A stretch of DNA of 64,000 bases from VRUE01 sp963728365 (GTDB lineage: Bacteria > Actinomycetota > Thermoleophilia > Solirubrobacterales > 70-9): the NCBI GenBank assembly GCA_963728365.1, contig CAVSJI010000001.1, forward strand, positions 434,001 through 498,000. The letters run 5' to 3'. The notes under the pieces were generated by a model that saw only the letters and a program-made list of their open reading frames with translations, did no database searches and was not told the DNA's origin. Positions 16,293 to 25,191 of this stretch are shown piece after piece. A program made the position numbers and the translations under genes. The number at the start of each line of letters is the position of its first letter. Position 1 is the first letter of the stretch.

Positions 16293-17437
16293 ACCCTCGC
16301 CAACCCCCCAACCTCCTCTTCGGTGCGGCGTCGCGCCTCGGTGTCGGCCGCGAAGAGGTCGTCGAAGTGCGTCGGCCGCCGCGGGGGCATCGCTTCGAGC
16401 ACCGCCTCGATCGCGGCTGGGATCGCGGTGAAGCCGATCCGGCCTTCGAGGAAGGCGGCGACGGCGACCTCGTCGGCGGCGTTGAGCACGCAGGGCGCGG
16501 TCCCCCCGGACCTGCCGGCCTCCAGCGCCAAGCGCAGGCAGGGGAAGCTCTCCAGGTCGGGCGGCTCGAAGTCGAGCTGGCCGACCGCGGCGAGGTCGAG
16601 GCGCGGCACGTCGACGTCGGCCCGTTCGGGATGGTGCAACGCGTAGGAGATCGGTACCCGCATGTCGGGGTGGCCGAGGTGCGCCATCGTCGCCCCGTCG
16701 TTGAGGTCGATCAGCGAGTGAACGATCGACTGCGGATGGACGACGACGGCGATCCGCTCGAAGGGCACGCCGAACAGGTGGTGGGCCTCGATCGCCTCGA
16801 GCCCCTTGTTCATCAGGGTCGCGCTGTCGACCGTGATCCGGCCGCCCATCGCCCAGGTCGGATGGGCGAGCGCCTCCTCGATCGTGACGCCCTCGAGATC
16901 GGTGCGCCCGCGGAACGGACCGCCCGAGGCGGTCAGCACCAAACGGTCGACGGTCCCGGGCGCCTCCGCCCCGATCAGCTGGAAGAGCGCCGAGTGCTCG
17001 GAGTCGACCGGCAGCAGCTTCGCCCCGGTCGCCTCGGCCAGCGCCATCGTCAGCTCGCCGCCGATCACCAGGCTCTCCTTGTTGGCCAGCGCCAGGTCGA
17101 TCCCCTCACCCAGCGCAACGATCGTCGGTCCCAGCCCCGCGGCCCCGACGACCCCGTTGAGCACCAGGTCGGCCCCCGAGGAGACGATCAGCTCCCGAAT
17201 CCCCTCCTCGCCCGCCAAGACCTCTCCCTCCCAGGCCTCGCGAGCTGCCTGGGCGGCGCCGTCGTCAGCGAAGGCGACTCTGCGCACGCCATGCTCCTCC
17301 GCCTGCGCAAGCGTCCGCTCCCAGTCCGAACCGGCCGCCAGCCCAACAACGTCAAGGTCTGCGGAGCCCGCGACAATCTCCAGCGCCTGTCTCCCAATGG
17401 AGCCAGTCGAACCAAGGATCACGACCTCGCGCATCAT
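16289..17437 (-). CDS. dxr: 1-deoxy-D-xylulose 5-phosphate reductoisomerase
   Basis: About 382 residues; NADPH-dependent second step of the MEP pathway. The N-terminal Rossmann motif VVILGSTGSIGRQALEIV, the ANKESLVIGGEL segment, the metal site PVDSEHSALFQ and the flexible lid (TASGGPFRGR) are all present. In-frame ATGs at 17434, 17437 and 17446 are all possible starts; none has a clear ribosome site. A longer form would read through a family A palindrome and is unlikely. It is followed by rseP with a 4 bp overlap. Confidence 0.93.
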   Translation of the reverse strand: MMREVVILGSTGSIGRQALEIVAGSADLDVVGLAAGSDWERTLAQAEEHGVRRVAFADDGAAQAAREAWEGEVLAGEEGIRELIVSSGADLVLNGVVGAAGLGPTIVALGEGIDLALANKESLVIGGELTMALAEATGAKLLPVDSEHSALFQLIGAEAPGTVDRLVLTASGGPFRGRTDLEGVTIEEALAHPTWAMGGRITVDSATLMNKGLEAIEAHHLFGVPFERIAVVVHPQSIVHSLIDLNDGATMAHLGHPDMRVPISYALHHPERADVDVPRLDLAAVGQLDFEPPDLESFPCLRLALEAGRSGGTAPCVLNAADEVAVAAFLEGRIGFTAIPAAIEAVLEAMPPRRPTHFDDLFAADTEARRRTEEEVGGLARV

Positions 17438-17456
17438 CGGGAGCATACGGATGAGA

Positions 17457-17562
17457 CGATCCCGGCAGGGGTGGAACGTCTTGTGCTTTTTGGGCACCAG
17501 CCTTGCGGCGCCAGCGGGTCCGTCTACATCCAAAAAGTTAAGTGGAACTCCTGCCGGGATCG
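17457..17562. repeat. Nested palindromic element, family A copy 3
   Basis: 16-bp outer arms at 17457-17472 and 17547-17562, one G/T wobble, with a locus-specific outer CGAT/ATCG. In this copy the inner stem ends TTTTTGG/CCAAAAA instead of TTTTTCG/CGAAAAA, and the isolated pair beside GGA/GGA is A-T; both are compensatory changes. It lies between the cdsA stop (17568) and the dxr start. Confidence 0.88.
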
Positions 17563-17567
17563 GCCCG

Positions 17568-18461
17568 TCAATACACCAAGCCGACCGCGAGGTAGTACCC
17601 GACGACGATCGTGAAGAAGACCGCGTCGAGGCGGTCGAGGATGCCGCCGTGGGGGCCGAAAAGCGTGCCGGTGTCCTTGCGGCCGAGGTCGCGCTTGATC
17701 ATCGACTCGAAGAGGTCGCCGACCGGGGCGATCGCCGCCACCGCGGCGCCGATCAGGAGCGCGTCGACTCCGGTCAGCCAGTCCTGGTAGAGGCCGGCGA
17801 ACCAGAAGGCCATCGTGCCGATCGCGAAGCCGCCGATCAGCCCCTCGAGGGTCTTGTTGGGCGAGAGGCTGGGGGCGATCCGGTGCGAGCCGAACATGCG
17901 CCCGACCGCGTAGGCGCCGGTGTCGGTGACGAAGGTGCCGACCAGGACATCGACCAGCAGCCCGGCGCCGTGGTGCGGCAGGTCGCGAAGCAGGACGGCG
18001 TGGACGAGCGGAACGCCGATCCAGACGATCCCCAGCAGGGTCACCCCCATCGACATCGTGATCCCCTCGCGATGGCGGCGGTCGGCGCCGAAGAGGAAGA
18101 GCACCGGGAACGACGCGGCAAGCACGAGCAGCACGTTGAAGGCCGTGCCGAAGTAAGCGGCGGCGATCAGGCCGACGACGCTGAGGTAGGCGGCGCGGAC
18201 GATCGGCCGCATCTCGGCGGTGATCTCCAGGAACTCGCGCAGGCAGAGGATCGCGACCCCGACCATCGCCAGGGCGAAGACGGCGCCGCCGGCGACGACG
18301 AGTGCGATCGTCGCGGCAATCCAGGGGATGACCACGAGGATCCGCTTCGCGGTCTCGCCGGTCCCGCCGCCGCGTCGCCGCTTCTTGCGCGGCGGCCGCT
18401 GTCGGGGCTGCGGCTCGGGCTCGTCCTCGAAGAGCTCCAGGTCGAAGGGATCCTCGGTCAT
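17568..18461 (-). CDS. cdsA: Phosphatidate cytidylyltransferase
   Basis: 297 residues; makes CDP-diacylglycerol from phosphatidate and CTP in the membrane. A cytoplasmic, charged and Pro-rich N-tail of about 50 residues precedes about eight membrane helices. The CDP-DG synthase signature is present as SPNKTLEGLIGG followed by GDLFESMIKRDLGRKD. The start ATG 18461 overlaps uppS by 4 bp. Its product feeds the pgsA-like enzyme at 6779-7435. Confidence 0.93.
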   Translation of the reverse strand: MTEDPFDLELFEDEPEPQPRQRPPRKKRRRGGGTGETAKRILVVIPWIAATIALVVAGGAVFALAMVGVAILCLREFLEITAEMRPIVRAAYLSVVGLIAAAYFGTAFNVLLVLAASFPVLFLFGADRRHREGITMSMGVTLLGIVWIGVPLVHAVLLRDLPHHGAGLLVDVLVGTFVTDTGAYAVGRMFGSHRIAPSLSPNKTLEGLIGGFAIGTMAFWFAGLYQDWLTGVDALLIGAAVAAIAPVGDLFESMIKRDLGRKDTGTLFGPHGGILDRLDAVFFTIVVGYYLAVGLVY

Positions 18462-19129
18462 GCCCGAGCCCCGAAGCGCCGCTGCCGGGATTCGAACTCG
18501 CGCAGACAGCCCTCGAGCGCGGCCCGATCGAAGTCCGGCCAGAGCTCGTCGCGGAAGACGATCTCCGAGTAGGCGCACTGCCAGAGCAGGAAGTTGGAGA
18601 TGCGATGCTCGCCGCTGGTGCGGATCAGGAGGTCTGGGTCGTGCATCTCCGGCGCGTAGAGGCGGGCGTGAAACTCCTCCTCCGAATCCCCCGCGAAACC
18701 GCTCGCCGCGTCGAGGATCTCGGCCCGCCCCCCGTAGTTGAAGGCGACGAAGAGCGTGATCCGCTCGTTCGCCGCGGTCTGCTCTTCGGCCCAGGCCATG
18801 CGCTCGACCAGCCCCGCGGAGACGCCCTCGCGGCGGCCGACGAAGCGCATCCGCACGCCCTCCTCGTCGAGCTCCGGGGTTTCCGAATCGATCCGCTCGG
18901 CGAACATGCTCATCAGCGCATCGACCTCCTCCGCCGGCCGCGACCAGTTCTCGGTCGAGAACGAGTAGACGGTGAGCTCCTCGATGCCCAGCTCGACCGC
19001 GTCGCGCAGCCTCGCTTTGACCGTGTCCGCCCCCGCTTTGTGACCCTCGACAACGGGCAGCCCCCGCTGTTGCGCCCAGCGCCCGTTGCCATCGGTGATG
19101 ATCGCTACGTACCGCGCGGAGGCGCTCAC
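18458..19129 (-). CDS. uppS: Isoprenyl diphosphate synthase (UppS family, cis-prenyltransferase)
   Basis: 223 residues; extends isoprenyl diphosphates in cis to make the undecaprenyl (or decaprenyl) carrier for cell-wall synthesis. Motifs: IITDGNGRWAQQRGL with the catalytic Asp, VYSFSTENWSRP, and the C-terminal DLLIRTSGEHRISNFLLWQ and YSEIVF. The usual Met-Asp-Gly is Thr-Asp-Gly here. It overlaps cdsA and frr by 4 bp each. Chain length cannot be told from sequence. Confidence 0.92.
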   Translation of the reverse strand: MSASARYVAIITDGNGRWAQQRGLPVVEGHKAGADTVKARLRDAVELGIEELTVYSFSTENWSRPAEEVDALMSMFAERIDSETPELDEEGVRMRFVGRREGVSAGLVERMAWAEEQTAANERITLFVAFNYGGRAEILDAASGFAGDSEEEFHARLYAPEMHDPDLLIRTSGEHRISNFLLWQCAYSEIVFRDELWPDFDRAALEGCLREFESRQRRFGARA

Positions 19130-19689
19130 ACCTCCAGGATCTCCTCTTCCTTCCCCTTGAGCAGCGCGTCGATCTCGGCGGTCGCGGCGTCGGTCTGTCT
19201 CTGCAGCTCGGCCTCGGCGCGGCGCTCGTCGTCCTCGCCCGCTTCGCCCTCTTTCTTCAGCTCGCGCAGGTCCTGCATGATGTCGCGGCGGATGTTGCGG
19301 ATCGCGATGCGACCGTCCTCGGCGACGCCGTGCACGACTTTGACCATCTCGCGGCGGCGCTCCTCGGTCATCTCGGGGATCTGGAGGCGAATCAGGTTGC
19401 CGTCGTTGCTCGGCGCCAGACCGACGTCGGACTCCTGGATCGCCTTCTCGATCGCCCCGATGGAGCCCTTGTCGAAGGGCGTCACGGTGAGCAGGCGGGC
19501 GTCGGACGCGGCGATGTTGGCGAGCTGCTTGAGCGGCGTCTGGGCACCGTAGTAGTCGACCACGATGCGGTCGAGCAGGTGCGGCGAGGCGCGGCCGGTG
19601 CGCACCGTGGCGAGCTCGTTGCGGCTGGACTCCACCGACTTCGTCATGCGGCCTTTGGCGTCTTCGAGCAGTTCGTCGATCAGCTCCAC
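19126..19689 (-). CDS. frr: Ribosome recycling factor
   Basis: 187 residues, the standard length. Splits post-termination ribosomes together with EF-G. Typical features are the N-terminal helix with GRMTKSVESSRNELATVRTG, the domain II segment (VDYYGAQTPLKQLANI) and the C-terminal helix with RRDIMQDLRELKKEGE. It lies 16 bp after pyrH and overlaps uppS by 4 bp. Confidence 0.96.
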   Translation of the reverse strand: MELIDELLEDAKGRMTKSVESSRNELATVRTGRASPHLLDRIVVDYYGAQTPLKQLANIAASDARLLTVTPFDKGSIGAIEKAIQESDVGLAPSNDGNLIRLQIPEMTEERRREMVKVVHGVAEDGRIAIRNIRRDIMQDLRELKKEGEAGEDDERRAEAELQRQTDAATAEIDALLKGKEEEILEV

Positions 19690-19705
19690 GTTGCCCCCGT
19701 TCTCG

Positions 19706-20440
19706 TTACCCGGCGGGCGCGCTGTCGACCAGCGTGCCCACCCTCTCGCCGCTGACGATCCTATCTATGTTGGTGGCGTCTCCCATGTTGAAGACGTAGA
19801 TCGGCAGGTCGTTGTCCATGCAGAGGGAGAGCGCGGTCGAGTCCATCACCTTCAGCCCCCGCTCGATCGCCTCGCGGTGACTGATCTCGGCGATGAACCT
19901 GGCGTCCGGGTTCTTGGCCGGGTCGGAGTCGTAGACCCCCTCCACCCCGTTCTTCGCCATCAGGATCGCTTCCGCGTGGATCTCCAGGGCGCGCAGCGCC
20001 GCGGCGGTGTCGGTGGTGAAGAACGGGTTGCCGGTGCCGGCGGCGAAGATCACCACCCGCTGCTTCTCCAGGTGGCGGATCGCGCGGCGGCGGATGTAGG
20101 GCTCGCCGATCTCCTTGATGTCGATCGCCGAGAGCACCCGCGTGTGCTCGCCTTGCTTCTCGAGCGCGTCCTGCAGGGTGAGCGCGTTGAGCACCGTCGC
20201 CAGCATCCCCATGTAGTCGCCGGTCGCCCGGTCCATGCCCTCGGCCGCGGCGGAGAGCCCGCGGTAGATGTTGCCGGCGCCGACGACGATCGCCACTTCG
20301 ACCCCGCGTCCGCGCAGCGCCGCGACCTGCTCGGCGATCCGCCGCACCTCGCCGGCATCTGTGCCGTAGGCGAGGTCGCCCATCAGAGCCTCGCCGGAGA
20401 GCTTCAGCAGGATGCGTTTGAACTGGGGGACCGCGGCCAT
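19706..20440 (-). CDS. pyrH: UMP kinase
   Basis: 244 residues of the amino-acid kinase fold, phosphorylating UMP to UDP. Visible: ILLKLSGEALMG at the N-terminus, VVGAGNIYRG, GTGNPFFTTDTAAALRA and the C-terminal VMDSTALSLCMDN. Conserved position tsf-pyrH-frr; 13 bp separate it from tsf. Confidence 0.96.
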   Translation of the reverse strand: MAAVPQFKRILLKLSGEALMGDLAYGTDAGEVRRIAEQVAALRGRGVEVAIVVGAGNIYRGLSAAAEGMDRATGDYMGMLATVLNALTLQDALEKQGEHTRVLSAIDIKEIGEPYIRRRAIRHLEKQRVVIFAAGTGNPFFTTDTAAALRALEIHAEAILMAKNGVEGVYDSDPAKNPDARFIAEISHREAIERGLKVMDSTALSLCMDNDLPIYVFNMGDATNIDRIVSGERVGTLVDSAPAG

Positions 20441-20453
20441 CTCGGCCGCGAGC

Positions 20454-21056
20454 TTATTCGCCCACGCGAAAGTAGGCGAAGCGGGCGACGCGGACGTTCT
20501 CGCCGGTCTTCGCTGCCAGCTCCTGGCGCAGCTCCTCGATCGTCTTCGAGTCGTGCTTCTCGGCGTTCACGTGCGGCTGATCGAGCAGCGCGACTTCCTT
20601 GCCCCACTTGGCCAGCTGACCCTCGACGATCCTCTCGACCACGTTGTCGGGCTTGCCTTCCTCGCGCGCCTTCTCCTCGAAGACCTTGCGCTCCGCCTCG
20701 CGCTCCTCGGCGGAGATCTCCTCGCTGGAGACGAACTGCGGGGCGCTCGCGGCGACGTGCAGGGCGACCTCATAGGCGAAGGCCTTGAAGTCCTCGTTGC
20801 GGGCGACGAAGTCCGTCTCGCACTGCACCTCGACCATCGCGCCGACCTTGTCGTTGGCGTGGATGTAGGAGGCGACGACGCCCTCGTCGGTCCCCCTCCC
20901 TTCGCGCTTGGCGGCGGACGCCTGCCCCTTGACCCGCAGAATCTCGATAGCCCGATCCACGTCTCCCTCGGACTCCGAAAGAGCAGCCTTGCAATCCATC
21001 ATCGCCGCCCCGGTCCGATCCCGAAGCGCCTTCACATCAGCAGCCGTAACGCTCAT
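20454..21056 (-). CDS. tsf: Elongation factor Ts, short form
   Basis: 200 residues, clearly shorter than the roughly 280-residue E. coli protein and similar to the compact EF-Ts of Thermus and many Actinobacteria relatives. The N-terminal UBA-like part (VKALRDRTGAAMMDCKAAL) and the core signature (NDKVGAMVEVQCETDFVARN) are intact, and the tail resembles other short forms. It exchanges GDP for GTP on EF-Tu. The start overlaps the rpsB stop by 4 bp. Confidence 0.95.
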   Translation of the reverse strand: MSVTAADVKALRDRTGAAMMDCKAALSESEGDVDRAIEILRVKGQASAAKREGRGTDEGVVASYIHANDKVGAMVEVQCETDFVARNEDFKAFAYEVALHVAASAPQFVSSEEISAEEREAERKVFEEKAREEGKPDNVVERIVEGQLAKWGKEVALLDQPHVNAEKHDSKTIEELRQELAAKTGENVRVARFAYFRVGE

Positions 21057-22018
21057 CTCGACTCCCCCTCCGTGCCAGCCTCAGCGTTCCCCTCCGCGGG
21101 TTTCTCGGCCTCGGCTGCCGGCGGCGTCGGCTGGCTCGGCGGGGCCTGAGCCTGCTGGGCGGCCTGCTGGGCCTGCGCGGCCTGGGCCTTCGCTTCCTCG
21201 GCCTTCTTCGCCGCTTCAGCCGCCTCCTCCGCTTCGCGCCTGACTTTCTCTTCCTCCTCGCGCTTCTTGCGCTCTTCCTCCTCGCGCTTGCGCCGCTCCA
21301 TTTCCTCGGCGATCCGCTTTTCCTCTTGTTTCCGCCAGGCGCCCGCGCCCTCCTCGATCGCGCCGCCGATCGTGCCGATGACCAGCGCACAGGAGCGAAT
21401 CGCGTCGTCGTTGCCGGGGATCACGTAGTCGATCGGCGTCGGGTCGCAGTTGGTGTCGACCAGGCCGATGATCGGGATCCGCAGGCGGGCCGCCTCGCGC
21501 ACCGCGATCTCCTCGGTTTTCAGGTCGGTGACGAAGACCGCGTCGGGCAGGCGGTCCATGTCACGCACCCCGCCGAGGTTGAACTCGAGCTTCGCGAGTT
21601 CGGCCTGCATGCCCATCCGCTCCTTGGTTGGCAGCAGGTCGAGCTTGCCCTCGTCGCGCCACTCGGTGAGCTCGTGCAGGCGCGCGATCCGCGCCGACAT
21701 CGTGTTGAAGTTGGTCAGCAGACCGCCCAGCCAGCGCTGGTTGACGAAGGGCATCTTGCAGCGGCCGGCCCACTCTTCGACCGGGCCACGGGCCTGCTTC
21801 TTGGTGCCGACGAAGAGCACGGTCCCGCCGCCGCTGGCGAGCTCGCCGGCGAAGCGGCGCGCGTTCTCCAGCAGCGCCTCAGTCTGGATCAGGTCGATGA
21901 TGTGGATCCCGTCGAGCTCGCCGAAGATGTAGCGGCGCATGTTCGGGTTCCAGCGGCGCGTCTGATGGCCGAAGTGAACTCCGGCCTCCAGCAGCTCCTT
22001 GAGGCCTGCCTCTGGCAT
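21053..22018 (-). CDS. rpsB: 30S ribosomal protein S2 with long C-terminal extension
   Basis: 321 residues. The first about 225 are normal S2 (LLEAGVHFGHQTRRWNP, FVGTKKQA, NQRWLGGLLTNF, IPIIGLVDTNCDP). The remaining about 95 residues form an extension: a Glu/Arg/Lys-rich predicted helix (EEMERRKREEEERKKREEEE), then Ala/Gln, then Pro/Glu. Start ATG 22018 has an AGGAG site about 7 nt upstream. Extensions on S2 occur in some bacteria, but this one is long and highly charged. Confidence 0.95.
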   Translation of the reverse strand: MPEAGLKELLEAGVHFGHQTRRWNPNMRRYIFGELDGIHIIDLIQTEALLENARRFAGELASGGGTVLFVGTKKQARGPVEEWAGRCKMPFVNQRWLGGLLTNFNTMSARIARLHELTEWRDEGKLDLLPTKERMGMQAELAKLEFNLGGVRDMDRLPDAVFVTDLKTEEIAVREAARLRIPIIGLVDTNCDPTPIDYVIPGNDDAIRSCALVIGTIGGAIEEGAGAWRKQEEKRIAEEMERRKREEEERKKREEEEKVRREAEEAAEAAKKAEEAKAQAAQAQQAAQQAQAPPSQPTPPAAEAEKPAEGNAEAGTEGESR

Positions 22019-22165
22019 GGGTAAAGCTCCTTGTCGTCTCGGTGACACGTAACCCGCTGCCCCGGCTCGGGATCCGGCTGACGCCGGTCAGGATCCGGTC
22101 GGGCGCCGGCGGGGGTCGATTGCGAACCGAGCGATTGTAGACAGGGTTGTCGCGCTGGTGCCGCG
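22019..22165 (-). promoter_or_regulatory. rpsB leader and weak promoter candidate
   Basis: 146 bp upstream of rpsB. A TACAAT hexamer (minus strand, plus 22134-22139) is a possible -10, but no good -35 lies at the right distance. GC-rich inverted segments (GATCCGG / CCGGATCC around 22068-22103) could fold in the leader, which is where S2 autoregulation acts in other bacteria. No known S2 leader motif is recognised. Confidence 0.35.
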
Positions 22166-22840
<675 letters not shown>

Positions 22841-22855
22841 AGGCGCCCCACCGGC

Positions 22856-22900
22856 TCCGGTGCGCCTTATGTGGGCATAGACCGCAAAAGGCGCACCGGA
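22856..22900. repeat. Palindromic element, family D copy 1
   Basis: 13-bp perfect arms TCCGGTGCGCCTT (22856-22868) and its complement (22888-22900) around a 19-nt loop. The same arms occur at 52342-52386 with a different loop. Located between the lspA stop (22904) and the downstream rluD-like start. Confidence 0.8.
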
Positions 22901-22903
22901 AGG

Positions 22904-23371
22904 TCATTTGGAGCCCTCCTCGCGGAGGAAGGAGAGGGCGAGGAGGAGGACGCCGCAGGTGACGGCGGCGTCGGCGAGGTTGAAGGCGGGCCAGCTGCCG
23001 ACCAGGATGTAGTCGGTCACCGCTCCGGCCCGGATCCGGTCGGCGAGGTTGCCCAGCGCTCCACCGGCGAGCAGCCCGGCGGCGACCCACATCCAGGGCC
23101 GGGTCGGGTTGCGGGCGAAGACCGCTGCGACCACGCCGAGCGCCGCCGCGGTGAGCAGCACCAGTCCTGCCCCGCCGCCCGCGGCGAGGCCGAAGGCGAC
23201 GCCGCTGTTGTGGGAGAGGGTCAGTTCCAGCGGGCCGAGCACCTCCACCCGTTCGCCGGGCAGCAGGTGGGCTTCGATCGCCGCCTTCGCCGCCTGGTCG
23301 GCGACGACGACCAGGCCGGCGAGCCCACCCGCCAGGCGCCAGGCGCGCCCGCTGGCGCCCACGCCCCTCAC
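22904..23371 (-). CDS. lspA: Prolipoprotein signal peptidase
   Basis: 155 residues, four membrane helices; cleaves lipoprotein signal peptides before the lipidated Cys. Conserved blocks: VVADQAAK, LSHNSGVAFGL, GGALGNLADRIRAGAVTDYI with the first catalytic Asp, and FNLADAAVTCGV with the second. A GTG at 23371 overlaps the yggT stop (GTGA); a GTG at 23362 is an alternative. Confidence 0.92.
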   Translation of the reverse strand: MRGVGASGRAWRLAGGLAGLVVVADQAAKAAIEAHLLPGERVEVLGPLELTLSHNSGVAFGLAAGGGAGLVLLTAAALGVVAAVFARNPTRPWMWVAAGLLAGGALGNLADRIRAGAVTDYILVGSWPAFNLADAAVTCGVLLLALSFLREEGSK

Positions 23372-23673
23372 CCTTCGATCAGGCGGACGACGACCTCGCG
23401 CAGGAAGTAGAGGACGATGATCCCGACGATCGGGCTGAGATCGAGCGCGAAGCCGCCGCCGCCGATCGGCGGCAGGAAGCGCCGAAAGAAGTTGAGGTAG
23501 GGATCGGTCGTCTCTTTGACGAAGTCGAGCGCCGCGATCAGCGCCCGGTTGTAGGGCATCCGCGGAATCCACGAGATCAGTACGTTGAGCAGCACGAGGA
23601 TGATGTAGACGAGAAAGAGCGCGCTGACGTAGTCGGCGACGTCGTACCTCGTGACCGCAAGCAGGACGCTCAT
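23368..23673 (-). CDS. YggT-family membrane protein
   Basis: 101 residues, two hydrophobic segments (about residues 17-36 and 78-98) around the family centre (LISWIPRMPYNRALIAALDFVKETTDPYLNFFRRFLPPIG, here split by the P-Y-L-x-x-F-R-R motif). YggT proteins are found next to proC and sepF and are linked to cell division and osmotic tolerance, with no proven biochemical function. It overlaps lspA and proC by 4 bp each. Confidence 0.88.
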   Translation of the reverse strand: MSVLLAVTRYDVADYVSALFLVYIILVLLNVLISWIPRMPYNRALIAALDFVKETTDPYLNFFRRFLPPIGGGGFALDLSPIVGIIVLYFLREVVVRLIEG

Positions 23674-24410
23674 CCCCGCATCTTCTCCAGCGAGGCCCGC
23701 ACAGCCGCCGTGAACGCCTCACGAGCCCCTTCCCGGTCCAGCGCCTCCAGCCCAGCCTCAGTACTCCCCCCAGGCGAGGCAACCGCCCTGCGCACGTCAG
23801 CCGGATGCCTGACCCGCAGCAGCTCCGCGGTCCCCGCCGTCGTCTCCACAACCAGCTCCCGAGCCAACTCCGCATCCAACCCGTCAGCAGCCCCAGCATC
23901 GGCAATTGCCTCAACCGCCAGAGCCAAATAGGCAGGCGCACACCCCATCACAGCAGTAGCAACATCGAACTGCTGATCCGGCAGCTCGACAACATGCCCA
24001 AGGCCCTCCAGCAGCGCTCGAGCCCCAGCATGCGAAGACCCCGCAACGCAGAGCACCCCCTTACGAAGCTCAACCCCGACATTAGGCATGACCCGAATCA
24101 CCTCAGCGTCCTGGAACGCCTCCGCCAGGCGGGCCAGCGACGTTGCTCCGAGCAACGAAATGACGACCTTCGCGGCTCCAAGCTCCGCAGCCGCCTCCTC
24201 GAGCCGCGCCGGCTTCACGGCAAGCACGACGAGATCCGCCCGGTCCGCCAGCTCGGCGTTGGAGCCAAGCGCCTCGCCATCGAGCTCAGCCGCCAGCTCA
24301 GCCGCCCGACCGGACCCGCTGTCCGTGAACAGCATCCGATCCACGGCCCCGACAAGCCCACGAGCCATGGCCGCAGCCATATTGCCCGAGCCACAGAACC
24401 CAACGATCAT
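23670..24410 (-). CDS. proC: Pyrroline-5-carboxylate reductase
   Basis: 246 residues; last step of proline synthesis using NAD(P)H. Rossmann start IVGFCGSGNMAAAMARGL, VVLAVKPARLEE, IRVMPNVGVELRKG, and the C-terminal ASPGGSTEAGLEALD signature. The family is usually about 265 residues, so this one is compact. It sits in the conserved sepF-proC-yggT order. Confidence 0.93.
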   Translation of the reverse strand: MIVGFCGSGNMAAAMARGLVGAVDRMLFTDSGSGRAAELAAELDGEALGSNAELADRADLVVLAVKPARLEEAAAELGAAKVVISLLGATSLARLAEAFQDAEVIRVMPNVGVELRKGVLCVAGSSHAGARALLEGLGHVVELPDQQFDVATAVMGCAPAYLALAVEAIADAGAADGLDAELARELVVETTAGTAELLRVRHPADVRRAVASPGGSTEAGLEALDREGAREAFTAAVRASLEKMRG

Positions 24411-24437
24411 CAGGCGCAGCCTAGTAGCGCCCGGAGA

Positions 24438-24583
24438 GGAGGGTCGGGTGCCCTTTCCGGGAATGTCGCGAAGCGGCGGAAAAGCATTCCCGATGAATGC
24501 GCGCCGAAGGCGCGCTCCTCATCCGTCGTTAAGCGCCGAAGGCGCGTACGACATCAATTCCCGGAAAGGGCACCCGACCCTCC
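24438..24583. repeat. Large palindromic element F with internal hairpins
   Basis: Perfect 27-bp arms at 24438-24464 and 24557-24583. Inside are a GCATT/AATGC hairpin near 24484, and two similar GCGCCGAAGGCGC-type hairpins near 24501 and 24533. Only one copy is seen in the window. It lies between the sepF stop (24594) and the proC start, so it is an intra-cluster, minus-strand transcript element. Confidence 0.8.
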
Positions 24584-24593
24584 CCCACGCCCC

Positions 24594-25139
24594 CTAGGAC
24601 TGGTTGAAGAACCCTTTGTCCAGCAACCGAGCCTTCTCCTCGGCCGACACCTCGACGTTGCGCGGCGTCAAGAGAAAGATCTTCTCGGCGATCCGCTGCA
24701 TCCCACCTTCGAGCGCGTAGGTGAGCCCCGAGCAGAAGTCGATCATCCGCTTGGAGAGCTCGTGATCGGTCGTCTGCAGGTTGAGGATCACCGGCACCGA
24801 GCGCTTGAACTGGTCGGCAACCTGCTGGGCGTCGTTGAAGTTGCGCGGAATGACCAGGTGGACTTGAACGTCGGAGTCGCCGTTGCCGACCGGCCGCAGC
24901 GTGCGCGTGCGCGAGGCCGAGATCGGCTCGTCGTCCGCGAAGATGTCGTCGATCTCGTCGCGGCGCGAGCGGCGCGAGGTCGGCAGGCGCCGGACCTGGC
25001 CGGACTCGCGCCGGCCCTCGGACGGCTCGTCGACACCGGTCTCCGGCTCGAAGTCTTCCTCGTACTCGGGACCGTAGTCGTGATCCTCGGCCAGGCCGAA
25101 GTAGACCAGCGCACGGTGCCATGTATCGCGTAGGGCCAT
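24594..25139 (-). CDS. sepF: Cell division protein SepF
   Basis: 181 residues. The N-terminal amphipathic part (MALRDTWHRALVYFGLAEDH) probably binds the membrane; an acidic linker follows, then the SepF domain with VIPRNFNDAQQVADQFK, VPVILNLQTTDHELSKRMIDF and GLTYALEGGMQRIAEKIFLL. It anchors and shapes FtsZ filaments in organisms without FtsA. Neighbouring yggS and proC are standard. Confidence 0.94.
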   Translation of the reverse strand: MALRDTWHRALVYFGLAEDHDYGPEYEEDFEPETGVDEPSEGRRESGQVRRLPTSRRSRRDEIDDIFADDEPISASRTRTLRPVGNGDSDVQVHLVIPRNFNDAQQVADQFKRSVPVILNLQTTDHELSKRMIDFCSGLTYALEGGMQRIAEKIFLLTPRNVEVSAEEKARLLDKGFFNQS

Positions 25140-25191
25140 GGTTCTCGCCTGTTTCGGCCTATGCGGGCCGATTCCTCCAGGGGATTATGGC

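Noticed and set aside
18478..18510. GGGATTCGAACTC resembling a tRNA T-arm on the opposite strand
   Set aside because: It is inside the uppS coding sequence (FESRQRR) and no cloverleaf can be drawn around it.
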